A stretch of DNA of 64,000 nucleotides, taken from Qaidamihabitans albus. Lineage in GTDB: Bacteria > Actinomycetota > Actinomycetes > Mycobacteriales > Pseudonocardiaceae. Position 1 is the first letter of the stretch. The number at the start of each line of letters is the position of its first letter. The position numbers and the translations under genes are program-made. Positions 42,750-50,827 of the stretch are shown here, in pieces. Location: contig NZ_JAEHOB010000003.1 of NCBI RefSeq assembly GCF_016464705.1, forward strand, positions 124,001 through 188,000. The letters are read 5' to 3'. The notes below the pieces were generated by a model. That model had not been told where the DNA came from. It saw nothing but the letters and a program-made list of their open reading frames with translations, and made no database searches.

Positions 42750-43925
42750 GTGGCCGGCGTGCATCGTGATTCCAGCGCCCCCAGGCGCGACTGGCAGCGC
42801 ACCATCGAGGAACAGGGACTGGTCTTCGGCACCCCTGCGCGCTACGGCTCGGGGCAGTCCCGGCCGTACTGGGACGAGTCCGTGCACTACGTCCTCTCGA
42901 TGGACGAGGTGCTCTCGCTCGAAGCCGACGTGGAGCTGCTGCACTCGATGTGCCTGGAAGCGGTCGACCACGTGGTGGTGACCGAGCGGTACGCCGAGTT
43001 CGGCCTGCCGGAGTGGGTGTGGCCGCACATCGCCGAGTCGTGGAAGCGCCGCGACCCGCACATCTACGGCCGCTTCGACCTGCGCTACGACGGCCGGGGC
43101 CCGGCCAAGCTGCTGGAGTACAACGCCGACACCCCGACCTCGCTGCTGGAGGCCGGGGTGATCCAGTGGTACTGGAAGACCGACGTCTTCCCCGACGACG
43201 ACCAGTGGAACTCGATCCACGAACGGCTCGTCGAGCGCTGGCAGGAGGTCGGCGACCTGCTGCCGGCCAAGGAGCTGCACTTCACCTGGTCGAGCGCCGA
43301 CCCGACGGGCGAGGACCACATCACCACGTCGTACCTACAGGAGACCGCGGCCGAGGCCGGCCTGGACACCGTGGCGCTGGCGATCGAGGAGATCGGCTGG
43401 GACCCGCTGCTCAAGCGGTTCGTCGACCTCGCCGAAGCGCCGATGAGCACGGTCGTCAAGCTCTACCCGTGGGAGTGGGTGGTGGACGAGGAGTTCGGCA
43501 GGCATGCCGCCGAGTCGCTGCCGCAGACGCTCTGGGTCGAGCCGCTGTGGAAGATGCTGCTGTCCAACAAGGCCATTCTCGGCCTGCTCTGGGAGAGCTA
43601 CCCGGGCCATCCGAACCTGCTGCCCGCATTCAACGACCAGCCGGGCCTGCTCACCGAGTACGTGCGCAAGCCCAAGCTCGGCCGTGAGGGTGCGAACGTG
43701 CAGATCGTGGCGCCGGGATACGAGACGCAGACCGGCGGCGTCTACGGCGCGGAGGGCTTCGTCTACCAGGCGTTCGACCCGCTGCCCGAGTTCGACGGGT
43801 ACCGGCCCGCGCTCGGCGCGTGGATCGTCGGCGACGACGCGGCCGGGCTGGGGATCCGGGAGACGCCGGGGCTCGTCACGGACGACGGTGCGGCGTTCGT
43901 CCCCCACCGCATCCCCGAGTCGTGA
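42750..43925 (+). CDS. Glutathionylspermidine-synthase-like ATP-grasp ligase (YgiC/YjfC type)
   Basis: A 391-residue protein of the GspS C-terminal ligase fold. Conserved blocks include KLLEYNADTPTSLLEAGVIQW near 108, IEEIGWDPL near 216, NKAILGLLWESYPGHPNLLPA near 272 and KPKLGREGANVQI near 307 (ATP-grasp lysine region). Family members form an amide bond between a peptide carboxyl and an amine; YgiC/YjfC lack proven substrates. It starts 12 nt after the small protein gene; GTG at 42750 or 42759. It likely works with the flanking membrane proteins. Confidence 0.85.
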   Translation: MAGVHRDSSAPRRDWQRTIEEQGLVFGTPARYGSGQSRPYWDESVHYVLSMDEVLSLEADVELLHSMCLEAVDHVVVTERYAEFGLPEWVWPHIAESWKRRDPHIYGRFDLRYDGRGPAKLLEYNADTPTSLLEAGVIQWYWKTDVFPDDDQWNSIHERLVERWQEVGDLLPAKELHFTWSSADPTGEDHITTSYLQETAAEAGLDTVALAIEEIGWDPLLKRFVDLAEAPMSTVVKLYPWEWVVDEEFGRHAAESLPQTLWVEPLWKMLLSNKAILGLLWESYPGHPNLLPAFNDQPGLLTEYVRKPKLGREGANVQIVAPGYETQTGGVYGAEGFVYQAFDPLPEFDGYRPALGAWIVGDDAAGLGIRETPGLVTDDGAAFVPHRIPES

Positions 43926-43967
43926 TAGACCACGCCCGTCCGTTTTCACCAGAACTGGGAGTTTTTC

Positions 43968-44417
43968 GTGGCGACCCTTGCGTTGTCTGACACATTCGGT
44001 ACCGACCTGGCCAGGGGGATCGGCGCGATCGCGCTCTACGCGATCGTCGGCCTCGTCCTCATGTTGGTCGGCTTCTACGCGATCGACTTCACCACGCCCG
44101 GCAAGCTGTCCGACCTGGTGAGGCGCGGCCTGCCCAACGCGGTGATCGTCACCGCGTCCGGGATGGTGTCGATGGCGTTCATCATCGTGGTCGCCATCTG
44201 GACCTCGGCGAGCGATCTCGCCGGGGGGTTGATCACGGCGCTGGTGTACGGGCTGATCGGGATCGTCGCCCAGGTGCTGGCCGTGCGGCTGCTGGAGTGG
44301 ACCACTCGCATCGACGTGCGCTCGACGATCGAGAGCGAGACGTACGCGCCTGCCAGCTTCGTCGTCGCGGCCGCGCATGTCGCCCTCGGTCTCGTGGTGG
44401 CGGTCGCCATCTCGTAA
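43968..44417 (+). CDS. DUF350 membrane protein (YjfL-like)
   Basis: A 149-residue protein with about four membrane segments in two similar halves (GIGAIALYAIVGLVLMLVGFYAIDFTTPG and AFIIVVAIW, then LIGIVAQVLAVRLLE). DUF350 members neighbour the GspS-like ligase in many genomes, so the pair is presumably functional. GTG start 42 nt after the ligase stop. Confidence 0.88.
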   Translation: MATLALSDTFGTDLARGIGAIALYAIVGLVLMLVGFYAIDFTTPGKLSDLVRRGLPNAVIVTASGMVSMAFIIVVAIWTSASDLAGGLITALVYGLIGIVAQVLAVRLLEWTTRIDVRSTIESETYAPASFVVAAAHVALGLVVAVAIS

Positions 44418-44470
44418 CCAGTCGGTCTCGCGGTGGCCCGTCGCGTCCGGTAACCACTAGCGTGACGGGC

Positions 44471-45382
44471 GTGCGGTTACTAAGAACGCCAGACGACCGA
44501 TTCACCGACCTGCCCGGCTTCGACCACCCGCCGTTGTACGCGGACATCGAGGACCCCGAGGGCGGTGTCATCCGCATCGGCTACGTCGAAGCGGGCCCGC
44601 CGGACGGGCCGCCCGTTCTGCTGCTGCACGGCGAGCCGAGCTGGTCCTACCTCTACCGGAAGATGCTGCCGGTGCTCGGGGCTGCGGGGCTGCGCGCGAT
44701 CGCGCCCGACCTGGTCGGCTTCGGTCGCTCCGACAAGCCGGCGGACGTGGCCGACCACACGTATGCCCGGCACGTCGAGTGGATGCGGGTGTTCGCGTTC
44801 GACGCGCTCGACCTGCGAGACGTGACGCTCGTCGGGCAGGACTGGGGTGGCCTGATCGGGCTGCGCGTGGTGGCCGAGAACCCCGATCGGTTCGCGGGCG
44901 TCGTCGCGGCCAACACCGGCCTGCCCACCGGCGATCAGGGCATGCCCGCCGTGTGGTGGGCCTTCCACGACGCGGTGCAGAAGGCGCAGGTGCTCGACAT
45001 CGGCCGGTTCGTGCAGTCGGGCTGCAAGACCCACCTGTCCGACGAGGAGCGGGCGGCCTACGACGCACCGTTCCCGAACGAGATGTACAAGGCGGGGCCG
45101 AGGGCGATGCCGGAGCTGGTCCCGGCGACGCCGGACAACCCGGCGACCGAGGCGAACCGGGCCGCGTGGGAGACGCTCACGAAGCTGGAAGTGCCGTTCC
45201 TGTGCGCGTTCTCCGACAGCGACCCGATCACCGAGGCGATGGGCCCGATCCTGCGCAGGCGGATGCCGGGGGCCGCGGGCCGGGAGCATCCGACGATCGA
45301 GAACGCGGGCCACTTCCTGCAGGAGGACGCGGGTGAGCAGCTCGCCCAGGAAGTAGCCCACTTCGTCCGCGAACTGCCATGA
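44471..45382 (+). CDS. Haloalkane dehalogenase (HLD-I type)
   Basis: A 303-residue alpha/beta hydrolase resembling DhlA. The nucleophile Asp is in LVGQDWGGL (near 123) with the following Trp as halide-stabilising residue. The oxyanion region HGEPSWSYLYRKM (near 55), acid in FSDSDPIT (near 247) and His in NAGHFLQED (near 281) complete the set. HLD enzymes hydrolyse haloalkanes to alcohols, but substrate range cannot be read. GTG start. The stop lies in the hairpin at 45375-45429. Confidence 0.9.
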   Translation: MRLLRTPDDRFTDLPGFDHPPLYADIEDPEGGVIRIGYVEAGPPDGPPVLLLHGEPSWSYLYRKMLPVLGAAGLRAIAPDLVGFGRSDKPADVADHTYARHVEWMRVFAFDALDLRDVTLVGQDWGGLIGLRVVAENPDRFAGVVAANTGLPTGDQGMPAVWWAFHDAVQKAQVLDIGRFVQSGCKTHLSDEERAAYDAPFPNEMYKAGPRAMPELVPATPDNPATEANRAAWETLTKLEVPFLCAFSDSDPITEAMGPILRRRMPGAAGREHPTIENAGHFLQEDAGEQLAQEVAHFVRELP

Positions 45383-45429
45383 ACGACCCGTTGCTGGCAT
45401 TTTTTGCCAGTAACGGGTCGTTCATGGCA
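45375..45429. terminator. 25-bp inverted repeat with T5 loop (bidirectional terminator)
   Basis: Arms 45375-45399 and 45405-45429 pair over 25 bp with a single mismatch, separated by TTTTT. The arms begin TGCCATGA on both strands. Consequently both convergent proteins end in Leu-Pro followed by the TGA stop within the arms (45380-45382 and 45422-45424). A 12-nt match to its GCAAAAAATGCC core occurs at 35833-35844. Confidence 0.85.
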
Positions 45430-45766
45430 AGTCGTGCTCGGCGGCGTGCTTGATGGCGGCCAGGCGGCGGTCCCACTCGCCGGCCAGGGCCGAGAGCCAG
45501 CGCGCGGTAGCGTCCAGCGGCTGCGGCCGGGGCGTGTAGCGCACCTCCCGGCCGGTCCGCGCGGCCGTCACCAGCCCCGCCCGTTCCAGCACGGTGAGGT
45601 GCTTGACGATCGCCTGCCGGGACACCGGCAGGTCGGCCGCGAGCGCCGACGCGCTGGCCGCACCGCGAGCGGCCAGCGCGTCCAGCAGCGCCCGCCGGGT
45701 CGGGTCGGCGAGGGCGGCCAGCACGTCGTCGACAGGCTCGGCGGCCTCCGTGGGTCCCACCGTCAT
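45422..45766 (-). CDS. ArsR-family transcriptional regulator
   Basis: A 114-residue winged-helix repressor. The HTH is LAALADPTRRALLDALAARG followed by LAADLPVSRQAIVKHLTVLERAGLV; no metal-binding ELCVC motif is present, so it is the metal-free SRPBCC-linked type. It overlaps the upstream SRPBCC gene by 4 nt (ATGA). Two TGCAACC-N4-GGTTGCA palindromes upstream of that gene (46219-46236 and 46253-46270) are its likely operators. Confidence 0.9.
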   Translation of the reverse strand: MTVGPTEAAEPVDDVLAALADPTRRALLDALAARGAASASALAADLPVSRQAIVKHLTVLERAGLVTAARTGREVRYTPRPQPLDATARWLSALAGEWDRRLAAIKHAAEHDLP

Positions 45767-46197
45767 CCGGCGGGCCGCTCCACTCGCCGCCGCAGTGCGT
45801 CGAGCTGGTCCGTCCAGCCGTGCGTGTTGTCGTCGAACGCCGGCCGCCTGCTCGCCTCGGGCAACGCCGCGAACCCGCTCTCCAGCAGGTGCAGCCGGGT
45901 GCGGCCGGCCTCCTCGGTCAGCGTGAACTCCACTCGCGTCGAGTTGCCCTCCACCGTTTCCTGGCCGGGGAACGCGCTCGCCCAGCGGTAGGCGAGATAG
46001 CGGCTCGGCTCCACCTTCTCCACCAGCATCGGGAACTTGCCGTACCGGCTGTGCTCGGCGACCAGCACCTCTCCCTCCCTCGGCTCGAAGGCACCCGGCG
46101 CGGTGTCGTTGACCCAGGCGAACTCGACGAGCTTCGACCACACGCGCTCGGCGGGTGCGTCGATCATTATCTCGCGCTCGATCCGGTCGATGTCCAT
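45763..46197 (-). CDS. SRPBCC (AHSA1-type) domain protein
   Basis: A 144-residue START-like helix-grip protein: EREIMIDAPAERVWSKLVEFAWV at the N-terminus, ending GWTDQLDALRRRVE. Such proteins bind small hydrophobic ligands or assist chaperones. It is the first gene of the pair with the ArsR regulator, which suggests ligand sensing (inference). The ATG at 46197 follows GGAGAGAAC. Confidence 0.88.
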   Translation of the reverse strand: MDIDRIEREIMIDAPAERVWSKLVEFAWVNDTAPGAFEPREGEVLVAEHSRYGKFPMLVEKVEPSRYLAYRWASAFPGQETVEGNSTRVEFTLTEEAGRTRLHLLESGFAALPEASRRPAFDDNTHGWTDQLDALRRRVERPAG

Positions 46198-46218
46198 GTT
46201 CTCTCCTCCGTTTTTCAG

Positions 46219-46236
46219 TGCAACCCAATGGTTGCA
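46219..46236. promoter_or_regulatory. ArsR operator site 1
   Basis: An 18-bp sequence TGCAACCCAATGGTTGCA forms a TGCAACC/GGTTGCA inverted repeat. It lies upstream of the SRPBCC-ArsR pair and serS and is repeated 34 bp away. Confidence 0.65.
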
Positions 46237-46252
46237 CGAGGATCGACTCTGA

Positions 46253-46270
46253 TGCAACCCGCTGGTTGCA
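46253..46270. promoter_or_regulatory. ArsR operator site 2
   Basis: TGCAACCCGCTGGTTGCA, same half-sites as site 1, centre-to-centre distance 34 bp (about three helical turns). It is 28 bp upstream of the serS start, so regulator binding may also affect serS. Confidence 0.65.
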
Positions 46271-46297
46271 CTATCGGGCCGACTACCCTCGACGACC

Positions 46298-47560
46298 GTG
46301 ATCGACCCCAGGACACTGCGCGAAGAACCCGGCATCGTGCGCGCCTCCCAGCGCACGCGCGGCGAGGACGAGGGAGTGGTAGACAAGCTGCTCTCCCTCG
46401 ACACCCGGCGCAGGTCCGCCATCGCGACCGCCGACACGCTGCGGGCAGAGCAGAAGCAGCTCGGCAAGCAGATCGGCAGGGCGGCCGGTGCCGAGCGGGA
46501 GGAACTGCTCGCCAAGGGCAAGGAACTCGCCGCGCGGGTCAAAGCGGCCGAGGCCGAGCAGGCGCAGGCCAGCCAGGAGTTCGACGAGCTGCACCAGCGG
46601 GTGCCGAACATCGTGCACCCGGCCACGCCCGCGGGCGGCGAGGACGACTTCGCCGTGCTCGAACACGTCGGCACCCCGCGCGAGTTCGGGTTCACCCCGC
46701 GCGACCACCTCGACATCGGCGAGCGCATCGGCGCGATCGACATGGAGCGTGGCGCCAAGGTCTCCGGCGCGCGGTTCTACTTCCTCACCGGGGTCGGCGC
46801 GCAGTTGCAGCTCGCCCTGCTGAACATGGCGGCGGCGCAGGCCACCGCCAACGACTTCCAGCTGATGATCCCGCCCGTGCTCGTCCGGCCGGAGGTGATG
46901 GCGGGCACCGGCTTCCTCGGCGCGCACACGTCCGAGGTGTACCGGCTCCGCGACGAGGACCTGTACCTGGTCGGCACGTCGGAGGTGCCGCTCGCGGGTT
47001 ACCACGCCGACGAGATCCTGGACCTCACTAACGGTCCGCGGCGCTACGCGGGCTGGTCGTCCTGCTTCCGCCGCGAGGCGGGCTCGTACGGCAAGGACAC
47101 CCGCGGCATCATCCGCGTGCACCAGTTCGACAAGGTCGAGATGTTCGTCTTCTGCCGCCCGGAGGACGCGGAGGCCGAGCACGAGCGGCTGCTCGGCTGG
47201 GAGAAGGAGATGCTCGACAAGATCGAGGTTCCCTACCGGGTGATCGACACGGCGGCGGGCGATCTCGGCACCAGCGCGAGCCGCAAGTTCGACTGCGAGG
47301 CCTGGGTGCCCACCCAGCGGGCCTACCGCGAGCTGACGTCGACGTCGAACTGCACGACGTTCCAGGCGCGCAGGCTGGGCGTCCGGTACCGCGACGAGAA
47401 CGGCCGCCCGCAGACCGCCGCCACGCTGAACGGCACGTTGGCGACCACCCGCTGGATCGTGGCGATCCTGGAGAACCACCAGCAGGAGGACGGCTCCGTG
47501 CGGGTGCCCGAGGCGCTGCGGCCGTTTCTCGGCGGCCGCGACGTGCTCACGCCGCGGTAG
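46298..47560 (+). CDS. serS: Seryl-tRNA synthetase
   Basis: A 420-residue class II synthetase. The N-terminal coiled coil (about 30-105) binds the tRNA long arm. Motif 1 ([20 protein letters not shown]), motif 2 ([17 protein letters not shown] near 252-268) and motif 3 ([20 protein letters not shown]) are clear. GTG start directly before [12 protein letters not shown]. The convergent Asp/Glu-racemase-like gene overlaps its 3' end by 14 nt. Confidence 0.98.
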   Translation: MIDPRTLREEPGIVRASQRTRGEDEGVVDKLLSLDTRRRSAIATADTLRAEQKQLGKQIGRAAGAEREELLAKGKELAARVKAAEAEQAQASQEFDELHQRVPNIVHPATPAGGEDDFAVLEHVGTPREFGFTPRDHLDIGERIGAIDMERGAKVSGARFYFLTGVGAQLQLALLNMAAAQATANDFQLMIPPVLVRPEVMAGTGFLGAHTSEVYRLRDEDLYLVGTSEVPLAGYHADEILDLTNGPRRYAGWSSCFRREAGSYGKDTRGIIRVHQFDKVEMFVFCRPEDAEAEHERLLGWEKEMLDKIEVPYRVIDTAAGDLGTSASRKFDCEAWVPTQRAYRELTSTSNCTTFQARRLGVRYRDENGRPQTAATLNGTLATTRWIVAILENHQQEDGSVRVPEALRPFLGGRDVLTPR

Positions 47561-48311
47561 GCGCCTCGTTCACACCGACATCGTCGAAGAGGCGCTGACC
47601 CACGCCGCTGACCTCGACCCCGGCCAGTCGCAGCGCGGCCCACATCGTCACCTGGTTCGCGGTGAGCACCGGCACCGACAGGTGCCGCTCCAGCGGCGCG
47701 ATGAGGTCGTAGGTGGGTACGTTCGTGCAGCTCACGAACACCGCGTCGGCACCGGTGGTGTCGATCCCGGCCACCGCGCCCAGCACGTCGGAGTAGGACA
47801 TCTTCCAGATGTCGCCGAGCAGGCCCAGCCCGATGCTCGCGGTGACCGTGACGCCGAACTCGGCCAGGTAGGCGTGCAGCCGCTCGGTCACCTCGTCGAC
47901 GTACGGGGTGATCAGCGCCAGCTTCCGCACACCGAGCAGTTCCAGGGCGCTGACCAGCGCGCCCGACGTGGTCACCGCGGCGGCGGCGCCCGCGTCGAGC
48001 ATCCCGGCCACGAGTGCGGCCTCCCCCGCGGCGCCGTCGACGAAACTGCCCGACGTGCAGGAGTAGGCCACGACGCGGGGCTCCGGAACGAGCACGTCCC
48101 GGGTCGCCCTGCGCACACCGTGCGGGTCGCCCAGTGCCTCCGCCAGTTGCACCGTCACCGGCTCCGGCAGGTAGGGCAGCCGGGTGGTGTGCAGTGAGAC
48201 ATGGCCGGGCAGCCACCGCCACAGCTCCCGGTCCAGTGCGAAGTCGAAGGGCGCCACGAGGCCGATCCCGGTCTGCTCCACCGCGGAAAACGCGTACGGG
48301 CCATCGAACAT
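47547..48311 (-). CDS. Asp/Glu/hydantoin-racemase superfamily protein (maleate isomerase-like)
   Basis: A 254-residue protein with the two active-site cysteines expected of this fold: [13 protein letters not shown] (near 87) and [13 protein letters not shown] (near 197). The PLRTxx-like N-terminus ([17 protein letters not shown]) and LGLLGDIW support maleate cis-trans isomerase or arylmalonate decarboxylase relatives. Substrate unknown. The ATG at 48311 is taken; the longer frame to 49457 is an antisense shadow of the DUF3558 gene. Divergent from the DUF3558 gene over a 174-bp gap. Confidence 0.85.
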   Translation of the reverse strand: MFDGPYAFSAVEQTGIGLVAPFDFALDRELWRWLPGHVSLHTTRLPYLPEPVTVQLAEALGDPHGVRRATRDVLVPEPRVVAYSCTSGSFVDGAAGEAALVAGMLDAGAAAAVTTSGALVSALELLGVRKLALITPYVDEVTERLHAYLAEFGVTVTASIGLGLLGDIWKMSYSDVLGAVAGIDTTGADAVFVSCTNVPTYDLIAPLERHLSVPVLTANQVTMWAALRLAGVEVSGVGQRLFDDVGVNEAPTAA

Positions 48312-48485
48312 CGCGCCGCTCCTCTGCTGAACCCCGGCTGTCAAGCTAGGTTTCGCTCGCGGGCCGGTAAACGTTTCACGAGCAGGCTTCACAGGTGGGA
48401 AATGCGATGTAACACTCACGACCAGCGGCGGCACACTACGCTGACACGCGTTCATCGGCGGGAAACAAGACGATGGGGGACGTGC

Positions 48486-49472
48486 GTGCGCGGGAACGTG
48501 CTTGGCCTGCTGGCGGTGTGTTTGTTGCTCGCCGCCTGCGGAACCACGGTGGGCGGTACCGCGCAGCCGGTCGCGGCGCCGACCACGAGTGCGAGCGGGG
48601 TCGAGTCGGGCGAGCCGTGCGCGCTGCTCACCCCGGAGGAGGCCACCCACCTCGAACTGCGGCCGGAGGGCGAGTTCACCCCCGGTGAGCCGGCGAACCT
48701 GCTGCCGCCCAACTGCTACTGGGGCCCGGCCGAGACCGCGGAGGGCGTCGACTCGCTCACCGTCTCCCTCGCCACCGGGATGTCGGTCGCCGAGTACGTC
48801 GACGGTGTCGAGCCCGTGGAGACCGGGGAGTTCGGCGGGCTCACCTGGAGCCGCTACCTGGACCCGGTCGGCGGCGAGTCGATGTGCCTGCTCGTGACCG
48901 AGCTCTCCGAGACGTCGTTCGTGGCAGTGAGCAGCATGAACGTCACCGAGGAGGCCAAGGCGTGCGACCTGGCGAAGAAGGGCGCGCCGTTCGTCGCCGG
49001 GCACCTGCCGGGCGGTGCGCCTGCCGAGGTGCCGACCAGCACGGCACCGGAGCCGAGCGCGCTCGCCTCGATCGACCCGTGCACGCTGCTGACCCCCGAG
49101 GAAGCCGAGCAGCTCGGCCGCAGCGGCTCGGCGAAGCCGCTCGACGGCACCGGTGACGGGCCGCCCGGCTGCCAGTGGGACGACACCGACGGGGACGCGG
49201 GGGAGAAGGCGCTCGACCTCTACGCGGGCGACCGGCCCGCGGAGGAGTGGTACTACTACGAGGACGAGGGGGAGCCGCTGGAGGTCGGTGGTTTCACCTG
49301 GAAGGTCCAGCCCGGCGCCGGCGGCTACGAGTCGGTGTGCCAGGCGATCATGAGCTTCACCGACACGTCGTCGGTCTACATCACCAGCGGCAACCTGGAC
49401 GACCCCGCGAAGATGTGCGACACCCTCCGCGCGGCCATCCCGCTGATCACCGCACACCTGCCGGAACCATGA
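48486..49472 (+). CDS. Lipoprotein with two tandem DUF3558 domains
   Basis: A 328-residue protein: signal peptide with lipobox LLAACG (Cys16), Thr/Ser linker, then DUF3558 copy 1 (about 42-180: PCALLTPEEATHLEL ... CDLAKKGAPFVAGHLP) and copy 2 (about 197-328: DPCTLLTPEEAEQLGR ... CDTLRAAIPLITAHLP). The two copies share the same starting and ending motifs, so the gene arose by internal duplication. GTG start after GGGGGA. Function unknown. Its stop is 7 nt before palindromic copy 4. Confidence 0.88.
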   Translation: MRGNVLGLLAVCLLLAACGTTVGGTAQPVAAPTTSASGVESGEPCALLTPEEATHLELRPEGEFTPGEPANLLPPNCYWGPAETAEGVDSLTVSLATGMSVAEYVDGVEPVETGEFGGLTWSRYLDPVGGESMCLLVTELSETSFVAVSSMNVTEEAKACDLAKKGAPFVAGHLPGGAPAEVPTSTAPEPSALASIDPCTLLTPEEAEQLGRSGSAKPLDGTGDGPPGCQWDDTDGDAGEKALDLYAGDRPAEEWYYYEDEGEPLEVGGFTWKVQPGAGGYESVCQAIMSFTDTSSVYITSGNLDDPAKMCDTLRAAIPLITAHLPEP

Positions 49473-49479
49473 CGCCGGG

Positions 49480-49525
49480 GTCGTGAGTGTTGCCGCGAGT
49501 TAGAACTCGTGTGCGCACTCACGAG
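49480..49525. repeat. 46-bp palindromic element, copy 4
   Basis: GTCGTGAGTG (49480-49489), core CGAGTTAGAACTCG (49496-49509), CACTCACGAG (49516-49525). It overlaps the end of the LhgO gene: the stop TAA on the minus strand (49502-49500) and the preceding residues RECAHEF are encoded by it. Confidence 0.9.
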
Positions 49526-50708
49526 GCCGGTGCACCTGGTCGGCCACGTACTTCGCGATTTCCAGCGCGCCGGTGGCCGCCGGGGAGGGCGCGTTGAGCA
49601 CGTGCACCTGGCCGGGTGCCGTCTCGATGAGGAAGTCGTCCACCAGGGAGCCGTCCGGTAGCAGAGCCTGCGCCCGCACACCGGAGCCGTGCCGCACGAT
49701 GTCCGCGGGCCGCACGGCCGGAACCAGCCGCGCCAGGCTTGCCGCGAACCGCCGGGTGGACAGCGAGCGGCGCACCTCGTCCAGCCCGGCCGGGACCGCG
49801 TACCTGCGTGCGAGCCGCCAGGTGCCGCGGAACCGGGCGACCTCGGCCAGGTCCCTCGGCGAGATGTCCGACCAGCGGTAGCCCTCGCGGCGCAGCGCGA
49901 GCACCGCGTTGGGGCCCGCGTGCACGCTGCCGTCGAGCATCCGGGTGAGGTGCACGCCGAGGAACGGCAGCGACGGGTCGGGCACCGGGTAGACGAGGCC
50001 GTGCACGAGGTGCCTGCGCTCGGGGCGCAGCTCGTAGTACTCCCCGCGGAAGGGCACGATCCGCGCCTTCGGTGCCAGCCCCGCGAGCCGCGCGATGCGG
50101 TCGGAGTGCAGGCCGGCGCAGTTGACGAGCGCGTCGGCCCGGACCACGCCGTTGCCGGTGGCGACCTCGACGCCACCCCGCGCGCCGGGGCGAATGCCGA
50201 GTGCGGGCGTGCTCAGCCGCAGGTCGGCGCCGGCCTGTTCGAGCAGCCGCGCCAGCGCCTCGCAGACAGCGGGGAAGTCGATGATGCCCGTGGACTCCAC
50301 GCGCAGCGCGCGTACGCAGGAGACCTCCGGTTCGTACTCGCGGGCCTCGGCCGGGCCGACCAACCTGGCCGGAACGCCGTTGGCCTCCGCGCGCTCGGCG
50401 AGCACCCGCAGCGCGGGCAGCTCCCGCTCGTCCGTGGCGACGACCAGCTTGCCGCAGACCTCGACCGGGACGCCGTGCTCGCGGGCGAACCCGACGATCG
50501 AGCGGTTGCCTGCCACCGACATCCGCGCCTTGAACGAGCCGGGCCGGTAGTAGAGGCCGGCGTGCACCACGTTGGAGTTGTGCCCCGTCTGGTGCGCGGC
50601 CCAGCGGTCTTCCTTCTCCAGCACGGTCACGGCGGCGCCCCGCCCGGTCAGTTCCCGGGCGACGGCCAGCCCGATGATTCCGCCACCGATGACGACGACT
50701 CGACGCAC
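49500..50708 (-). CDS. lhgO: L-2-hydroxyglutarate oxidase/dehydrogenase (LhgO)
   Basis: A 402-residue FAD-dependent DAO-family enzyme converting L-2-hydroxyglutarate to 2-oxoglutarate, a metabolite-repair reaction. FAD motif VIGGGIIGLAVARELTGRG at residues 6-24; HNSNVVHAGLYYRPGSFKA near 43-61 and FLGVHLTRMLDGSVHAGPNAVLA near 260-282 are typical of LhgO. The last residues (RECAHEF) come from the palindromic element, which also supplies the stop codon. Confidence 0.92.
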   Translation of the reverse strand: MRRVVVIGGGIIGLAVARELTGRGAAVTVLEKEDRWAAHQTGHNSNVVHAGLYYRPGSFKARMSVAGNRSIVGFAREHGVPVEVCGKLVVATDERELPALRVLAERAEANGVPARLVGPAEAREYEPEVSCVRALRVESTGIIDFPAVCEALARLLEQAGADLRLSTPALGIRPGARGGVEVATGNGVVRADALVNCAGLHSDRIARLAGLAPKARIVPFRGEYYELRPERRHLVHGLVYPVPDPSLPFLGVHLTRMLDGSVHAGPNAVLALRREGYRWSDISPRDLAEVARFRGTWRLARRYAVPAGLDEVRRSLSTRRFAASLARLVPAVRPADIVRHGSGVRAQALLPDGSLVDDFLIETAPGQVHVLNAPSPAATGALEIAKYVADQVHRPRECAHEF

Positions 50709-50827
50709 GAGAGCCGAGCCTAGCGGCGCGCCGGAGGTGCGCGTAAGCAGGCACGACGCGACCCAGTAGCCTACGCGTCAGGTCAGGGGAGTCGTCCTTT
50801 TCGTCGTACGAGGCGGTCAATGCCACG

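Noticed and set aside
47547-49457. Single 636-residue minus-strand protein
   Set aside because: Residues before the ATG at 48311 are antisense of the DUF3558 lipoprotein; only the last 254 residues form the racemase-like fold.
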